From Stichopus chloronotus (Eukaryota > Echinodermata > Holothuroidea > Aspidochirotida > Stichopodidae), in the NCBI GenBank assembly GCA_021234535.1, contig CM037833.1:22069738-22133737 (forward strand): 64,000 nt of DNA, given 5' to 3'. Positions 1 through 21,321 of the stretch are shown piece after piece. Within the stretch, counting starts at the first letter, position 1. Each line of letters opens with the position of its first letter. Position numbers and translations under genes: made by a program. The notes under the pieces were generated by a model, which was not told the DNA's origin, did not search any database, and saw only the letters and a program-made list of their open reading frames with translations.

Positions 1-100
1 GATGCTGGCGATCTTGTGAATATATGTGTCAATATTGTGAATATTCCAAAAAGCAATGTTACTTGTACCCCATTGTGGAACATACCATTCAGGGTGTACC
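1..100 (+). CDS. Candidate internal exon (partial), unrecognised protein
   Basis: From position 1 one frame is open and reads hydrophobic, beta-like sequence (LVNICVNIVNIPKSNVTC) up to a good splice donor, GTAAGT, at 101. With that donor the exon would end in phase 1, as do the exons of the other genes in this window. A second frame over the same bases is rich in cysteine, so the frame is not certain. The left end lies outside the window. I do not recognise a domain; an Ig- or FN3-type strand pattern is possible. Low confidence that it is coding. Confidence 0.3.
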
Positions 101-980
101 GTAAGTTTATTGTGACTGGATGACCATGGTAACATTTTGCTATGCACTACCTAAAGCTTGCATGTATGCATATTCAGTTTCACATAATCATCTCCCTTCC
201 TTCTTCCAAAGGCTATTTCCAGTGGACAGCAGTCCGGCGGCTGACAGATACAGTGGAAGATAAAAACAGTAACAGATAGAAAATAGTAAAGCGTAATGGG
301 GGAGCTTTATGCGGGAGATGTAGATCGTTTGGGTGGACGATTAGAGAAGTTATAAAGGAGAGAAGAGCTGTTCTGCTGTAAACGGAGTATTCGCTTATGG
401 TGGGCTTAAATGGCGGAATAGCTCTTAGCAAGGGCCAGACAATACCATAATATCTGGAGTCACAGCCTACAGTCGAACTGTTTATCAGACAATAATAGAC
501 AGTAGGTGGTTGCGATTGTCTTAACCACATTTTCCGGTTTACATATAGGGCATAAAATGTCAGCAAAACGTTTGAAAGGGATCGTTTCAAAAGTTTTGTC
601 TCCTATCGGCCTAAGACGCTTTCCCGCGAAACTCGCTCTATATGGATCTCATTGATTTGCAATCCACATGTACATCCACGGCTTAAAATGAAACTTGGGG
701 GGGGGGGGGGATGAGATATCTAGATCCGCCTCCTCTGTTCATGGAAGTTGGGGGAGAGACAGGTATACTCTTCAAGTCGAATATTCATGTCATTTGTAAA
801 GACAAAGGGCAAAGGATAGTTTCGAATACCGGGTTTAGTCTCTTCGTTATGTAAGGTCAAGTGTTGTTAATGCTGCCCATTAACCGCTATCTAATTTCTA
901 GTTCCCATCCCGTATTTGGGTTAGCAGATTTCCGGATGAGGTTGAGAAATTCCTGGTACTTCCATGTGATAATTTTCCAG
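101..980. other. Gene-poor stretch, presumed intron
   Basis: No convincing exon is seen on either strand. It contains a run of 14 G at 697-710. The 126-codon minus-strand frame at 213-590 has no splice context or recognisable domain and is treated as chance. Confidence 0.4.
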
Positions 981-1160
981 TTATATGTGGCACAGTAACT
1001 GCTAGGTTCAAGTCCCGTTTGGATACTTTTGGGTTGATTGAATATTTCCCTGTAAACGTTAAGTGGAATACTTCACACCTGATAATTATAACTCGTGAAA
1101 TAGTCGACGTCCGTGCTCTTGAAGTACATAACTTCGATTATGCGCCTGATCACTGTTTTG
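981..1160 (+). CDS. Candidate exon, unrecognised extracellular-type module
   Basis: A frame open from 902 runs into a strong donor (GTAAGT at 1161). The acceptor TTTTCCAG ending at 980 gives a 180-base exon with both ends in phase 1, compatible with the candidate exon at 1-100. The product has alternating hydrophobic stretches with WNTSHLIIITREIVDVRALEV in the middle and one cysteine near each end, which would suit an Ig- or FN3-like fold, but no family is identified. The acceptor at 901 would give a longer phase-0 exon instead. A following exon was not settled: the acceptor at about 1351 is good, but the phase-1 frame after it stops after about 14 codons. Confidence 0.35.
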
Positions 1161-1777
1161 GTAAGTGTCAGCCACAATTTCGAACTGTCTTGATTGTATC
1201 TTTAAAAGACTGAACTTCGCCTTTTATAATCGATTGACTAGCACAGACTTGATTCCTATATGAAAACCTGTGATCTGATCATTACCTCGCAAGTGACTTT
1301 GGTAGTTTCTTCTCATCATGTCTTTCTTGCTTAACCTTTATCTCAGCAAACATGCGCCTCATGTTACTGGGACTATCCGACAGCTCCATGTGATAATACC
1401 GATCTCAAGAAGCTCAAAGATGAGCCTAGACGATTTGAAAATGTTTGAAAAAGAGACTCCCAAGAACAGGTTAATGTTTATTCAAGCCGGGAATGCCTAT
1501 TGTGACAACTTGGTGTCTACCAGTGAGGGTGACAGCCGGAAGTCGCTCTTCAGTAAAAATACTGATAGTCTATCCAAATTTACGTACAGTAGCTAATTAT
1601 GTCACCAGACCCATTTTCTTACACTGTCGCCTACACTGGAACGTGTCAAGGAAAGCATGTTGCGGAACTAGACTGAGAAGTGATGGCCAACTGTTTGTGG
1701 AATAATTCAAAATGAAGTATTCCATTTTCTATTATGGCGAGATAGATGGACACTTTGATCTTCCATCTCTTTGGAAA

Positions 1778-1783
1778 TAAAAT
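1778..1783 (+). promoter_or_regulatory. Possible poly-A signal (AATAAA) of the leftmost plus-strand gene
   Basis: A canonical AATAAA lies downstream of the candidate exons and in front of the convergent minus-strand gene that ends at 2092. It would close the plus-strand transcription unit, but an AATAAA in AT-rich DNA is weak evidence on its own. Confidence 0.3.
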
Positions 1784-2071
1784 ATATTTTAGATATTATC
1801 TACGAAATTAAAAAAAAAAGCAATACAATCAAAAGAGACTGTTATGTCCAGCTTCTAAAACAGTGCCTTCTAACTTTGAAAGTACCTAATGCAATTTAAT
1901 GAATCAATTTGATATCTTTCAAACAATATTTGCATATGACAACATAAGATTTCCGTATCACCAAAATTACAAAGGCTAATCGACAAAATTTAATACGAAC
2001 TTAATATGGACTGTGAAAATATCACCCGTTGAAAGTGAATTATCATCTTTTCTTCTACAAATTTTAAGAAT

Positions 2072-2077
2072 TTTATT
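2072..2077 (-). promoter_or_regulatory. Poly-A signal of the Tie-like gene
   Basis: AATAAA on the minus strand, 15 bases past the TAA of exon 6. It supports exon 6 as the terminal exon, with a very short 3' untranslated region. Confidence 0.45.
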
Positions 2078-2091
2078 CCTCGAAACAAATG

Positions 2092-10336
<8,245 letters not shown>

Positions 10337-10387
10337 GTTGTTTGGATATAGCGTGTGATACTGAGCTTTCAATGAATCTCAAAATAG

Positions 10388-10395
10388 TACTTATA
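10388..10395 (-). promoter_or_regulatory. Possible TATA box of the Tie-like gene
   Basis: TATAAGTA on the minus strand, about 52 bases upstream of the ATG of exon 1. A start site about 30 bases downstream would leave a 5' leader of roughly 20-25 bases. The call rests on position and motif only. Confidence 0.35.
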
Positions 10396-10399
10396 GATC

Positions 10400-13300
10400 A
10401 AATTGAACTGCACATATAGTAATTACAGCAATCTGGCGCGGTGTGTAAATCAAAGAATCAACTCAATACTGAATTCACTTAAAGGCCGTGCATGACTGAC
10501 TGAATTACGATAAATATGCTAAAGAAGTAATTGTTCTCATGAACTAGTGGACACGATGAAATAAGATAAACTTGAAATAAAAAAAAATGATTTAAGTTGG
10601 ACCGTTTATGATCACGGACCATCGCTTTACGAATATTTTCAAAACAAAAGTGAGAGGTGATATTCCTTTTAATTTTGATATCCATAATTTTTAGATAGAC
10701 AAAAAAAGACAAAAAACCAGCAACCTTGTTGCCACTTTAAGCCTACGTGGCAATGGGGATTTTGTCTAAGGAGAAATACCCACAATTCTCGTATGATTAT
10801 CGCTATAACGAATATGTTTCCCCAAACACGATCCTCACTGAGAGTATTTGTTTCTTCAATATAAGTGCTTAGTTACATGGTTGCTTTTTCTTCCTTATCT
10901 TTATCTCGCAGCCCCTTTAAATCGCTTGCAATGCATGATTGGTCACGTGCTCGGTAACAACTGATCAGGAGGAATTTCAGATTGAAAGTACACAGGTGAA
11001 CCAATTATTTTCTGAAAAAGCTGAATAGTAGTCAAATACTGAAAAAAGGGAAGTAAAACCTGTCGAAATAACTCTGTTTGCACCGCCTACGATGTTACAA
11101 ATTGTTTTCTGAAATTATCATCGCATAATGACACATAGAAATGGTTGTAATCTAGAACATCACATGTGCGCATGAGCCTAATTCTATTCAAATTAGTGGC
11201 CGATGTGGCCCCGAGTGAAGTCAATCGTCGTGTCTGAAGCCCTTACATAATCAGCAAGTTACTTTTATCTGCAAGCGGTGAAAACAATATCCTTATTAGC
11301 ACTGTAGGGTAAAATGTCGACATTTTGTACTAGAGATCTCAGAGAAAAGTTCTACGAAAGTTTTGGTTCATTTCATTAAATGACTTAAGTTTATTTCTGT
11401 CCAAAATGTACAATTCTACGTGTTAAAATCTTATACAAGCCTTCAACTTAAAATTCCTCAGAATATCTCTCTAGCCATATCTTCAATTCTCTCGTGTCTA
11501 CTTCTCATTTCCTTCAAGATATAAAAAGCTTTTCAGTTTGTCTTCAAAGTTTTTTTTTTGTATTTTAGGAGCTAAAATGAAACGTTTTCTATGCCTATGA
11601 TAATCAATAAATTTGTACAAAACGTAAATTTTTTCTATTAATATCCTAAGCTTCGTCTGGCTATAATACAAATTGAGTCCTTTGTTTGCAGGACAGTGAC
11701 TGCACTCTGTGATAAATTGCAGAGAGGGACAAAGACTCCTGGGCAAAAACTCAGTGAACTTGCCTACAGCTGTTTTAGATTTAAGTGAGCTGATATAATT
11801 GGAAAGGATGTAGACTTTCCGTATTGAAAAAACATTTTCAAACCACTAATTATGGAATTGGAAGATCACTGCATAACAATAGTGCAGCTGAACTCATCTA
11901 TAACAACCAAAGTAATGTTGAACATCAGAGAAAAAGTACTGACCGATTTAAGAAAACAGTGTAAGTATTGTGCCTCCTACAGTTCGCCAGTCGCCTATAT
12001 TTGCAATTTTTATATTTAAGACAAAAACAGGCCACAAAATGAATATGAATAGCATAAGCCCACACACACAAAAAAACCCCCACACATTTGCATTATGTAT
12101 TATGGACTACATTGTTTCTACCTAACATTAAACATAGCTTCATCAACTTGGAGTTTTTTGGCGAGATCGAGAATTCCAGTCCCACCTATAATATATACAA
12201 TATAACGCAAAAAGTACGAACACACTTCCTTCCACTATAAAATGTATTCAGATGTAATACTACTAAAACTAGTTCCCAGCTGTGTAAATTAATCCCTGCT
12301 ATAAGTGTTGCATTTAACATCACTACAGACGTTTAATAAGGATAAAAGACGATATTGAAGAAAATAAATCAACGTACAATTAAGTCCAAACAGATAACGA
12401 TGAAAATAAACAAAAAAGCAAAATACCACTGTGAAACAAAATAAAAGTGTAGCTAAGATTAAAAACCGCTGTTTAAAAACAGTAGTGGAAGTTCTGCAAA
12501 GTCATTAATCAATTCAAAATAATCTGGATACTAAGTAAATTTAGCATTGAACGTTTCTTTTTTCTTGCCCTTACCTCGTGTTTGGAAAATACCTCAGTAT
12601 CGAAGACGAGAAGGAGACTTATAGCTTACGGTGTCAAAGAGATAATTTTAAATCTCAAATTACCAAAGCCATCATTTTGCAACGTACCCTCAAAATCGGT
12701 ATCTGTCCAACAATACACCTAATCTCTAATGCTTCTAATAGAGCAAGGTGGACACCATTATCCGTATATTGTGGGTGTTTTGAGAAAAGAGAGAGAAAAA
12801 TAGATCATGCCTAAAAATATTGGTCTTTTTACATCTAATATTGTCTTGCATTATAAAACACTGGCGGTCAATATTGGGATTTGTGTGCTGATTCTTTTTG
12901 GATATGTGTACACTTGTCTTGTATACATTAATTATATGTAAATTTATGGAGTTCTTATTTTACATAATATAGGTAAACAGTATATGTAAATTTTGCATAA
13001 TTTTGGTAAATTTTACTACATTTTAGTAAAATTGTTATATACACAATGTAAGACTTACATTAACTGTGCGTAAAATTTTAGCTAAAAGTTATGGAGTTCT
13101 TATTTTACCGTTACGTTTTGTGAGTGTAATATTCATATATAGTTCCTATGTGTCTCATCAACCTCAAATCTGAAAAAAAGTATCTTGGGCTGTTACTGAC
13201 TATTTTTCATAGGTTCGTTTATTCATCTTCATTTGGCCCGATAAGCAGTTCACGGGGCGTTTCTTTTCTCTTTTTGTGGGTCTTTTTTTTTTAAATTACA

Positions 13301-16300
13301 GTACTTCACGTTAAAGAATATTGACTTGGTTATACATTCCTCTCTCATGGCACTTCAATGGAATCGTTTAATTGAAATTTCGCAGGTCAATAATTTAGGT
13401 CTACAAGTGGTAGATCCAAGGTAATAAAGAACTAATGGTCGGTTGTCCTCGTTTAGCTTTCAAGATTCGATGTTTTTATCGAGCCTCTAAAATCTCATGT
13501 GCTTTTGATAGCCAAAGTAATTGCCTTGAAGTCATGGAGGGAAATGTCGATAAATCGTGCTGCATCTCCTATACTAAAATGGGAGACCCTCCAACTCACC
13601 TCTTTCTAGTTTTACTGAGGTTCAACTTGTTACAACTCCCCATCGCCTAAAGGGGGTTTACTACCTCATGCTGTGATTATCCACACGGTCAATTAAACAT
13701 TGATCTCCTAAAATAGTTCAGGTTTGTCAATCATAGCGTCATGATACTATATTTGGCCCCTTCTTACATACGAAAAGAGTCTGAACTTTTATATTATATG
13801 TATATATCATATTTATCATATTTTCTTCAACTTATCATCTCTGCTACAGCTAACACAGATGAAACGTGAAGGCCACGTACAAAAGTATATCGGCGTTCTT
13901 TTGTTGACCATTAGAAACCATCAGAAACGATATTGTCTTCAGTGTAAACTTACGTCAACATTTGACAAAAACAATTCGTTACATTATTGAAAATCACAGT
14001 TGCAAAATGAGACTGTAAATCTGAGGCATCTCTCCCCGTGTTGAATGCAGGTTTGCTGATTTTAACTGCACCGAGCGTCGATGTAGAATGAGATCAAAAC
14101 AAAGTACAAACCTGCTATGGGTACCTGACGTACCGCCCGTAAGAATAAATGTTTTTTTTTTTTTTTTTATCCGTGGTCTATACGCAGTCATGTCTACATT
14201 ACGTTAGCTTCATCGTTTTACCTAGTCAAAGTATTGAAATAATTATTTCGATCAGTTTTGCCTGAGTTCGACAAGTCTCAACGATTTTCAGTGTGAAAGA
14301 TGTCAGAGATAAACATGGACCTACATGCATGCGACATGTTTCTTTGAAGAACCACGTCACATCGCACATGCAATTAGACGTACTAAGATGACAAAGAGTT
14401 CTCACCACTATAAATCGATCTGAGAATAATCAAGGTCCTGTCTTTCATTCTAGTGATTGCTAGATACTACAATTTCCCCGAACACTTCACTTAATGCTCT
14501 ATTAAAGGGAAAATTCTACGTCGTCATATCACGAAAAAAATGAGGGCAACATATTAAAGGAATAAATAAACAGTTTCTGAAGTGACATAAACTGGGAAAC
14601 ATGTAACGGATCGTGGTCTTTCATCAGTATTAATTGTACACCTATATCGGTACAGAAAGGTTTTAATTTCCCGCCATGTCACCCCGATTGATATAGAATG
14701 GCAAGCATGGGGTTTTTCAAGTGGGGTTAATTGGATGAAAAGGCACTAGTTGGCTAATGAAGTTCCTCGTACTTTGTATGCAACATCACCCGGCAGCCTG
14801 ATGCGTACAGAGTCTGATTTGCAAGCTGATTATTTGACAGACAATTTCCTGTGAGCTGAATATTCAGTCCTGCTTTATCGGTACTCCACTTACCATTACA
14901 TTCATAACTCCTGAGATACGAATCTTCACAAAAACCAGTACTATTGTCTTCGAAAGTTTAGCACGGTCGGTGTGATGGTTACAGACAACAAGAGACAACA
15001 AGTATACTTTGGGAAGTAAATTAAGTAAACCACGAATTAAGAGAGAGAGCTTTTCAAAGATATCAGTATTTTACTTTATAACATAGTTCTACTTGCACAT
15101 TTGGCATTTTCTCACAAGCCACCTTATCGACTAAGGGACGAGAAGGGATAATGCCAGACAACCATTTGGTAAACAGAGAACTAAGACCATTGCTTTATGT
15201 TAAGTAAATGCAAACTAATTGGTCTGTTCCAAAATAACGTTGCAAAGAGCCTCTACGATCTGTATTTTGCAGCTCTTCCTGCAGCTCTTCCTATGAAACA
15301 TCGTTGACTCAAATTATACAGTTACTGCTTCAGTACGCAATAAAGACTGGTTTCCAACGCAGTTCCGACCACAAACACATTTGTTTCTTACCGGAATTGT
15401 TTTTAAAAATACAAACCGTAGTTAGAATAAATACAGCATAGGGAGCATTGCTTGCATACACAGTGGAGCGCTTACAGTATGCTCCACAGTGAATGACATT
15501 AACTATGCATCCTAAATTAGATTCTGGTTCCCCTTCCTCTTTTTGGAGACCTATGTTGTTAATCTTTCCTTTTATTGAATAGACCTCAAAATTGGTTCAT
15601 CCCCCAGGACTCGAAAAAGCATCTAACATCACCAATCAACCTATATTACCCCTTGATGTGGAAGAGACACTTGTGCAAACTAATTTCCATTCCACCTTTC
15701 AGAACATAAAATGTCATTCTTTGCTGCAATGTGTTAAATAAGAGAACTTGTACATTGAACTGCTTAAACTGTCTATTGACCGTATTCAATGCAGAACAAA
15801 TTGCTTCTTCCATTGTTTTAAAACAGCTGCTCATTAACTATAACTAGCTCGTCCTTATTGTCTTACAAACGATTGATATGTAAAGTCTGCGAATGAGGCT
15901 CCTGCATCTGTTGAAAGTGCGGTCAACCAAGACTCACAAAACTTAGTAGCCATGACAGATGGCAATATTTTTGTAATTGATACTACTCTGTATCTTTACA
16001 ACAATTTGTAAGGAACATGCAGTAGCCTGCAGTTACAAAGAGCTTCTTTCCTTGCTTTCAGTCATATTGAGACTGTAGGCACTACTTGTCTATTCATCAT
16101 GTCATTGACAGGAAGCCTAAAGATTTTCTACACCAGAAACTGAAATAAGAAATTTGCAGTACCTCATCTTTCTCTGTACGATAACTAAGTTCAATTAAGA
16201 TAGTTTCTTGGAGATTCTGCAGCTTCATATTTTATCCCAACTAATGAAACTTACTTTAGTACTTTTCACTTTTCAGCTGCTCAGTCCATCTCTTGTCTTC

Positions 16301-17850
16301 AGTTATGTGAGCAAGTAATCTCTGCCACAGTTGCCTGCTCAATTCATGAAAAAATGGAAAAAATGTAAAAAATGTAATTTCTACTTTCTCGTACTCGTCT
16401 AGAGGTAATTTGATCTTAACTTTTACACTGAAATATAACCAAATAATTAGATGACCTGCTGAATTTCTTTCCCATAGTCTGGAGCATTAGATTTGATATT
16501 TGCCCTGTGTGAATTGCCTCTTTGGATGCTTCATTGACACTAATCAAAAAAGGATAAATCTCACAATTAGATGTTATTCAATAGACACCAATATTAATTA
16601 AAAACTCAATTTGAGCCATGAAAAATAAAACTAAAATTATTTTGCGTGTGTTGTAAAACAACGGGCACCTGATAGTTAGCCTCATGCATTTCACAGTAGA
16701 GGTAATTCAACAACAAACTTACCGTACAGTATCTTCAAACAGTCATCACCCTAGATACACTTGGACTTGGAGTAACATATTTCCTTACACAAGTTCTGTT
16801 CAATGTGTTTGTTTGTTTTTTCAGTGATTGTACCTCAACTGACAGTTAAGGCAACATCTTGGACTTCAATGCATTTAGGGTCACAGATAAGTCGTGCATG
16901 ACAGACAAAAGTATCAATGCAATGTACATTACTCTGCATAAACCACATTTTCAACTTAGCAGTCGGTTTAATGTGCCTTGTGAGGCTTTCATACAGCAAC
17001 CTCTTTTCTTTCTTATACTGTTATTTCTGCAAAAAATCAAACAAAAAAACAGGCATTGAAGCATGTCTCCCAAACCATTTACCATAAATATGAATTAGAA
17101 ACCATGCTACTTTCCATCAAGCAAATTTTCACGTGTACATGTACCCCACCTTAGAAAAGTGGCTGACAGGGACAGCCATCTAATTTATCTTACTTGTAGG
17201 TGTTACTATATAGACAGTCTAAGCTATTATAAACAGTAAACTAAACTTTGTTTTAAAGCTGTTGCCAATCACTCCTCAAGCACTTACTCACTGACGAGAT
17301 AACGTTACGTTAGGCACACATATTGCATGGAAATATAGCTTCGGCCTGCACTAAATGCCATAGCGTGGACTTTCTGTTGTTGTAAGCAAACCCCAATTAC
17401 CAGTTCAATAGTTCATACATTCTTCTTACCATTTAACACCTAACCCACATGCATCTCTAAATTGTTCGTGTAAATATCGATAGTTCGATCAATGATTCTG
17501 AACCTAACGTCAGGCTTTACCTTGGTTACAAGTTTACAACACAGACTTGATTAGTACTGGCCTAGGCTCAGTCAGTAAAGTGTCTTTGGAAGCAACCTGA
17601 GTTTGCTAGCTTATTCAAAGGTATTAATTCTCAAGTTGAGCCACGAAATCTTCAAAATCATGCAAGTTTAACTACGTTTTATCCCCGGAGGCCATATTCT
17701 CTGAATTCTTGAGTTTGCGGACTTACCCTGCTAGCTATACAGTAATGCCTATGCATGCAGAGCTTATCTTGACGCGCTTATAGGTAAAAACAGGTCAAAA
17801 CGTCACGTGGTTTTATGATGTCAGTGACGAATCTATATACGTAGTATGCG
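10400..17850. other. Gene-poor intergenic stretch
   Basis: No exon with both splice sites and a recognisable product was found on either strand. Visible small features: an 18-base direct repeat (ATGGAGTTCTTATTTTAC at about 12946 and 13090) enclosing an AT-rich partly palindromic segment, a T run near 14150-14168, and scattered A/T homopolymers. Short open frames here look random in composition. Confidence 0.5.
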
Positions 17851-17899
17851 TGGAGGATATATATATATAGCCCTTATGTGGAGTTACCTCATGGTATAC

Positions 17900-18540
17900 A
17901 AATTACATTGATCGGGATTACGCACTGAGGTTAAGTGTGAGCTAGGGTGAGCTAGTGTGTGTGTGCGTATGTACAACCGAACTTTTTTCACGATCTCCTC
18001 CAAATCGAATGAACCTCAAACTTGTAAGAAGGTGCAAGGGTATAAGGTCTAGTGTCCGTCCGACCGATGACGTCATAGGTTAAAAGTCCAAGATCACAGG
18101 TCATGAGAACGTAAAAGACATTTTAGCATTATCGCAATGTGGGAATATCTTAGAGTTATAAAACTACCATATATGGAAAGTACACAACACGAGGGATTTT
18201 TTAATACTGATGACGTCACCAGGTCAAAGATCACGTGATTAAATATCAATACGGCCAAGTGCTCTCAAAAGTGTGTCAAGATCTATCCTAGACGGTAAGT
18301 CAGATAAACTTTAAAGTTGGTGGGTAGCTGGCGGTGTATGTTGTATAGCGTCCGCTAGATTGACAAGACGTCATAGGTCAAGTATCACAATCATGTAAAC
18401 GAAAAACACATTTTTAGCATGGTCTCAAGCTGTAAATATCCTAGAGTGATAAAGCTACCATTTATTCAAAGTAGACAATGTGAGAACTTTTTTTAAAATT
18501 TTGATCAAGTCAATAGGTCAAAGGTTAAAGCAGCACAAAA
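17900..18540. repeat. Interspersed repeat with ~298-bp tandem unit
   Basis: GACGTCATAGGT occurs at 18069 and 18367 (spacing 298), followed each time by similar sequence including a GTGATAAAGCTACCAT-type block, so two diverged units are in tandem. A weaker copy of the GACGTCA...GGTCAAAG segment lies halfway between. A TG tract (about 17956-17966) precedes the array. The layout (CA/TG tract plus ~300-bp units) resembles the elements at 5.7 and 30.6 kb. No coding capacity is seen. Confidence 0.65.
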
Positions 18541-19189
18541 AAGGACAACAAAGACTTCATCATGACTGAAAACGATAATTCTGTATTAGTGCAGGTAGTT
18601 CATGGTATCAACATAACTTTTACACATTTATCTTTCCATCAATGTGACACGGTATTTCAACCTGTACAACCAGTTCCCGGCTGAATTTTTACGTCCGGTA
18701 GCAATGCCATTTCCCGTACGTTGATAATATCCTCAATCAGTACATGTTTACAACGTATACGTATATAGATCTACGACACAATTGTTTACGAACTCGAGAT
18801 TTTTTCGCACTGTGAAGTATATATTGAACCACGCAAAACTGACTGGGCGTGCGGATATGAGGAATACTCTGACGCTCAAACGTTTTTCTGGGAATACTTT
18901 TGAAGCATGCTCGACATATGTGTGCGCTCATGCAGGTATCTGTGCCGTTCGACGCTTACGCGGTGTATTGCGGTGCTAAATAATTAAGCAACGTGAATAT
19001 CCAGCACTTCGCACAACGGAGCATCCTGAATCGCTAATGAAATACACAGCTCAGACTTTGTGGCGAGAAATGGCATGCAAAACGATAGGGATGAGATTTG
19101 CCTCGAGTTGGAAAAACAAATGTTATTAATTCCCTGTATTTCTATCGTTTCGAGGTTAATCACTCTATTGTTCTTTTTTCTAAATAATT

Positions 19190-19700
19190 ACAGATAATTA
19201 ACTTGAACTGGGAATCAATTTAAAATATATTTTAATTATTTATCTTCAAATAAATTAACAATCTCTTGTAATAAAATAAAGATGTTTTAAAGTACCATTA
19301 GAGAGACGTTTTAAACACGTTTGTAATTGAATGAAACATATCTGTAATTCAATACCGACATCTGTTTAAATATATCTCTAATTTCATTTTAGAAGTTTCA
19401 TCGAAATAAAGATTATCTTTAAGTCATGTTTAAGATATATAATAAGTTTTTCTGATAATAATTTCAAAATATCCTTGTAAGTACTGAAATATATTGAAAT
19501 ACAAAGCAGACAGGTGAGCCCTTTAAAAGAGCTTGTTTCAGGTCATTGCAAATTCAACAATCAGTGATTGACATCACATGCACAGATACGAAGCGCTAAT
19601 TCTGAGTGATATCCATTCACGTTTTTCTTATTTGAAGATATGTTAATTGAATTAAAGATACCTTTTTAAAATTCATTTAAGACAATATACTTGCCCAGTG
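19190..19700. repeat. AT-rich degenerate short-period repeat
   Basis: Strings such as AATTGAATGAAA, AATTTCATTTTAG, TTAATTGAATTAAAGATA and ATATCTTTAA alternate at roughly 20-25 base steps in both orientations between 19.2 and 19.46 kb and again near 19.64 kb. It reads as an old palindromic tandem repeat. Boundaries are approximate. Confidence 0.4.
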
Positions 19701-19902
19701 ACAGTTCCTATAGTATTTCGATCGAGGACAAGACGATATAACATTCTTCCTGAGTCAATGTAAATGGACAAGTGTTTTATCAATAAGAGCCAACGGCTGG
19801 GAAAGTTACAAATCGTTATATCGAATACAGGTTTCGAACACAGGTGTCACTGCTCTTTTCAGGGATATGTACTTAAACTTGCGAAGAGACTTCCAAGACC
19901 CA

Positions 19903-20097
19903 TCACCAGATGACAGCTGTTATAAGGTAAATGGAACAGTGAATGTCCAAAACGGTTGTACAGCCTTCCAGATGGGCCTGATACTTCAAATATAGTTTTC
20001 CAAACAATAACACATCATTCGGTTGTACAATAAATTCGAGTCCAAGAAAATATGAAGTTTTTATGAATATACATTTTATTCTTTCGTAAGTCGCCAT
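19903..20097 (-). CDS. Possible small ORF or first exon behind a promoter-like block
   Basis: A 64-codon frame starts MATYERIKC with the context AACAACATGGCG, a strong Kozak and YY1-type start. Just upstream on the same strand (20.12-20.22 kb) are a GTGACGTCAC palindrome and a CpG-rich block. The product is not recognised and has no signal peptide or clear domain. It could be a first exon or only a chance frame beside a promoter. Confidence 0.25.
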   Translation of the reverse strand: MATYERIKCIFIKTSYFLGLEFIVQPNDVLLFGKLYLKYQAHLEGCTTVLDIHCSIYLITAVIW

Positions 20098-20114
20098 GTT
20101 GTTGCAAAATTATG

Positions 20115-20225
20115 TGATTCGTGACGTCACACTTCCACCTGTACATGTCAAGTAGTATTGCCGGTGTATGTGATACGTCATACGATTCCAAAATGGCGAT
20201 ACGCTGTACAACAACGGCGGGAAGT
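20115..20225. promoter_or_regulatory. Promoter-like block with CRE and YY1 motifs
   Basis: Contains the palindrome GTGACGTCAC at 20123-20132 (full CRE/ATF site), a half-site-like ATACGTCAT near 20175, AAAATGGCG (YY1 type) near 20191 and GGCGGGAA near 20215, in a CpG-richer island than its surroundings. It could drive the minus-strand ORF at 20097, a plus-strand transcript, or both. No transcript is established. Confidence 0.35.
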
Positions 20226-21321
20226 TTGACTTTATATTTGGAAAGAAGTTATTACGAAAATAAAACTAATACTGTCGTGACTGTTTGTAAATAGATGGGC
20301 ACTATGTGTAGATTGAAATGGAAACACTCCCTACGGTTTCTCTTTAAGTAGACCTTGCATTCGACCTCACATTTAGTAAGGCACCCTCTTTTGGGCTAAG
20401 CTACTGCCGTTAATTTAGCACGTGCACGAACACGGTAAAGTTAAATTGGACGTAGGATGTAGGCCTAGGTCTACTACCATATGTGCATAAACTAGTAATT
20501 TCCTATACTTGGTCGATTCTACGGCAATATATAATCATCAGACATTAAAAGAAATCTTACAGACTGGACGATTTTTGTTACTATATATATTGGTGGATTT
20601 ATAAAAGAATTGCAGCAGCATTATACATCAAGAAGAACTTTCCTAGTAATTAGTTAGGTAAACATTATAAGTCCGGGGGAAAAAATAAAACGTGGCACTA
20701 GCACTTCGCCCTCTAGTGGATAAGGAGACACCTGTCACTGGGGCACTTTTTACTTTAGTCTACTGACCATTTCTACTTGAATCTATGGTTAAGCAATGTT
20801 GTGTTGGAATGATGCAGCCGAAACAGGAATTATGTTAGGAATTATTGAGAAAGAAAGTTCATATTTTTTGACAAGTCGTACATTGTTCAACCGTACGTTA
20901 GTTTACACGCACATGCAATAACGTCAAAATAAATAAAAACAAAAAACAATAAAACCGACAAAGTCAAGTAGTCCTGTTGCTATGCTGTCTAACATATGTT
21001 TGTCTACACTTCCGAAAAAAGACAACAAGGTCAATGTGTACTTAGAAGATCTTGGTTCTGGATCACGCAATGATACTTAATAGTGGCAGCGTTAGAACCG
21101 ATTAGCTGTTTTATTGTAATCCTGCTCACACAGTGGTCATAATAACAGCATAGCTGTGGAACGCAACACTTTGGTTTGTTGTGTAGTTATGTAGTTCTGT
21201 TGTAATAAGTCAAGTATTAATGTTCCATGAGTTGCATTGGAGTTATTTCGCAAAGTTATCTCTTGAACAGACGAACGTGTTTCACATTTAAATTTCTGTG
21301 TCTCTTCTAGTGAAGACGATC

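Noticed and set aside
213..590. 126-codon minus-strand ORF
   Set aside because: Composition looks random, no domain or splice sites were found, and it overlaps presumed intron sequence.
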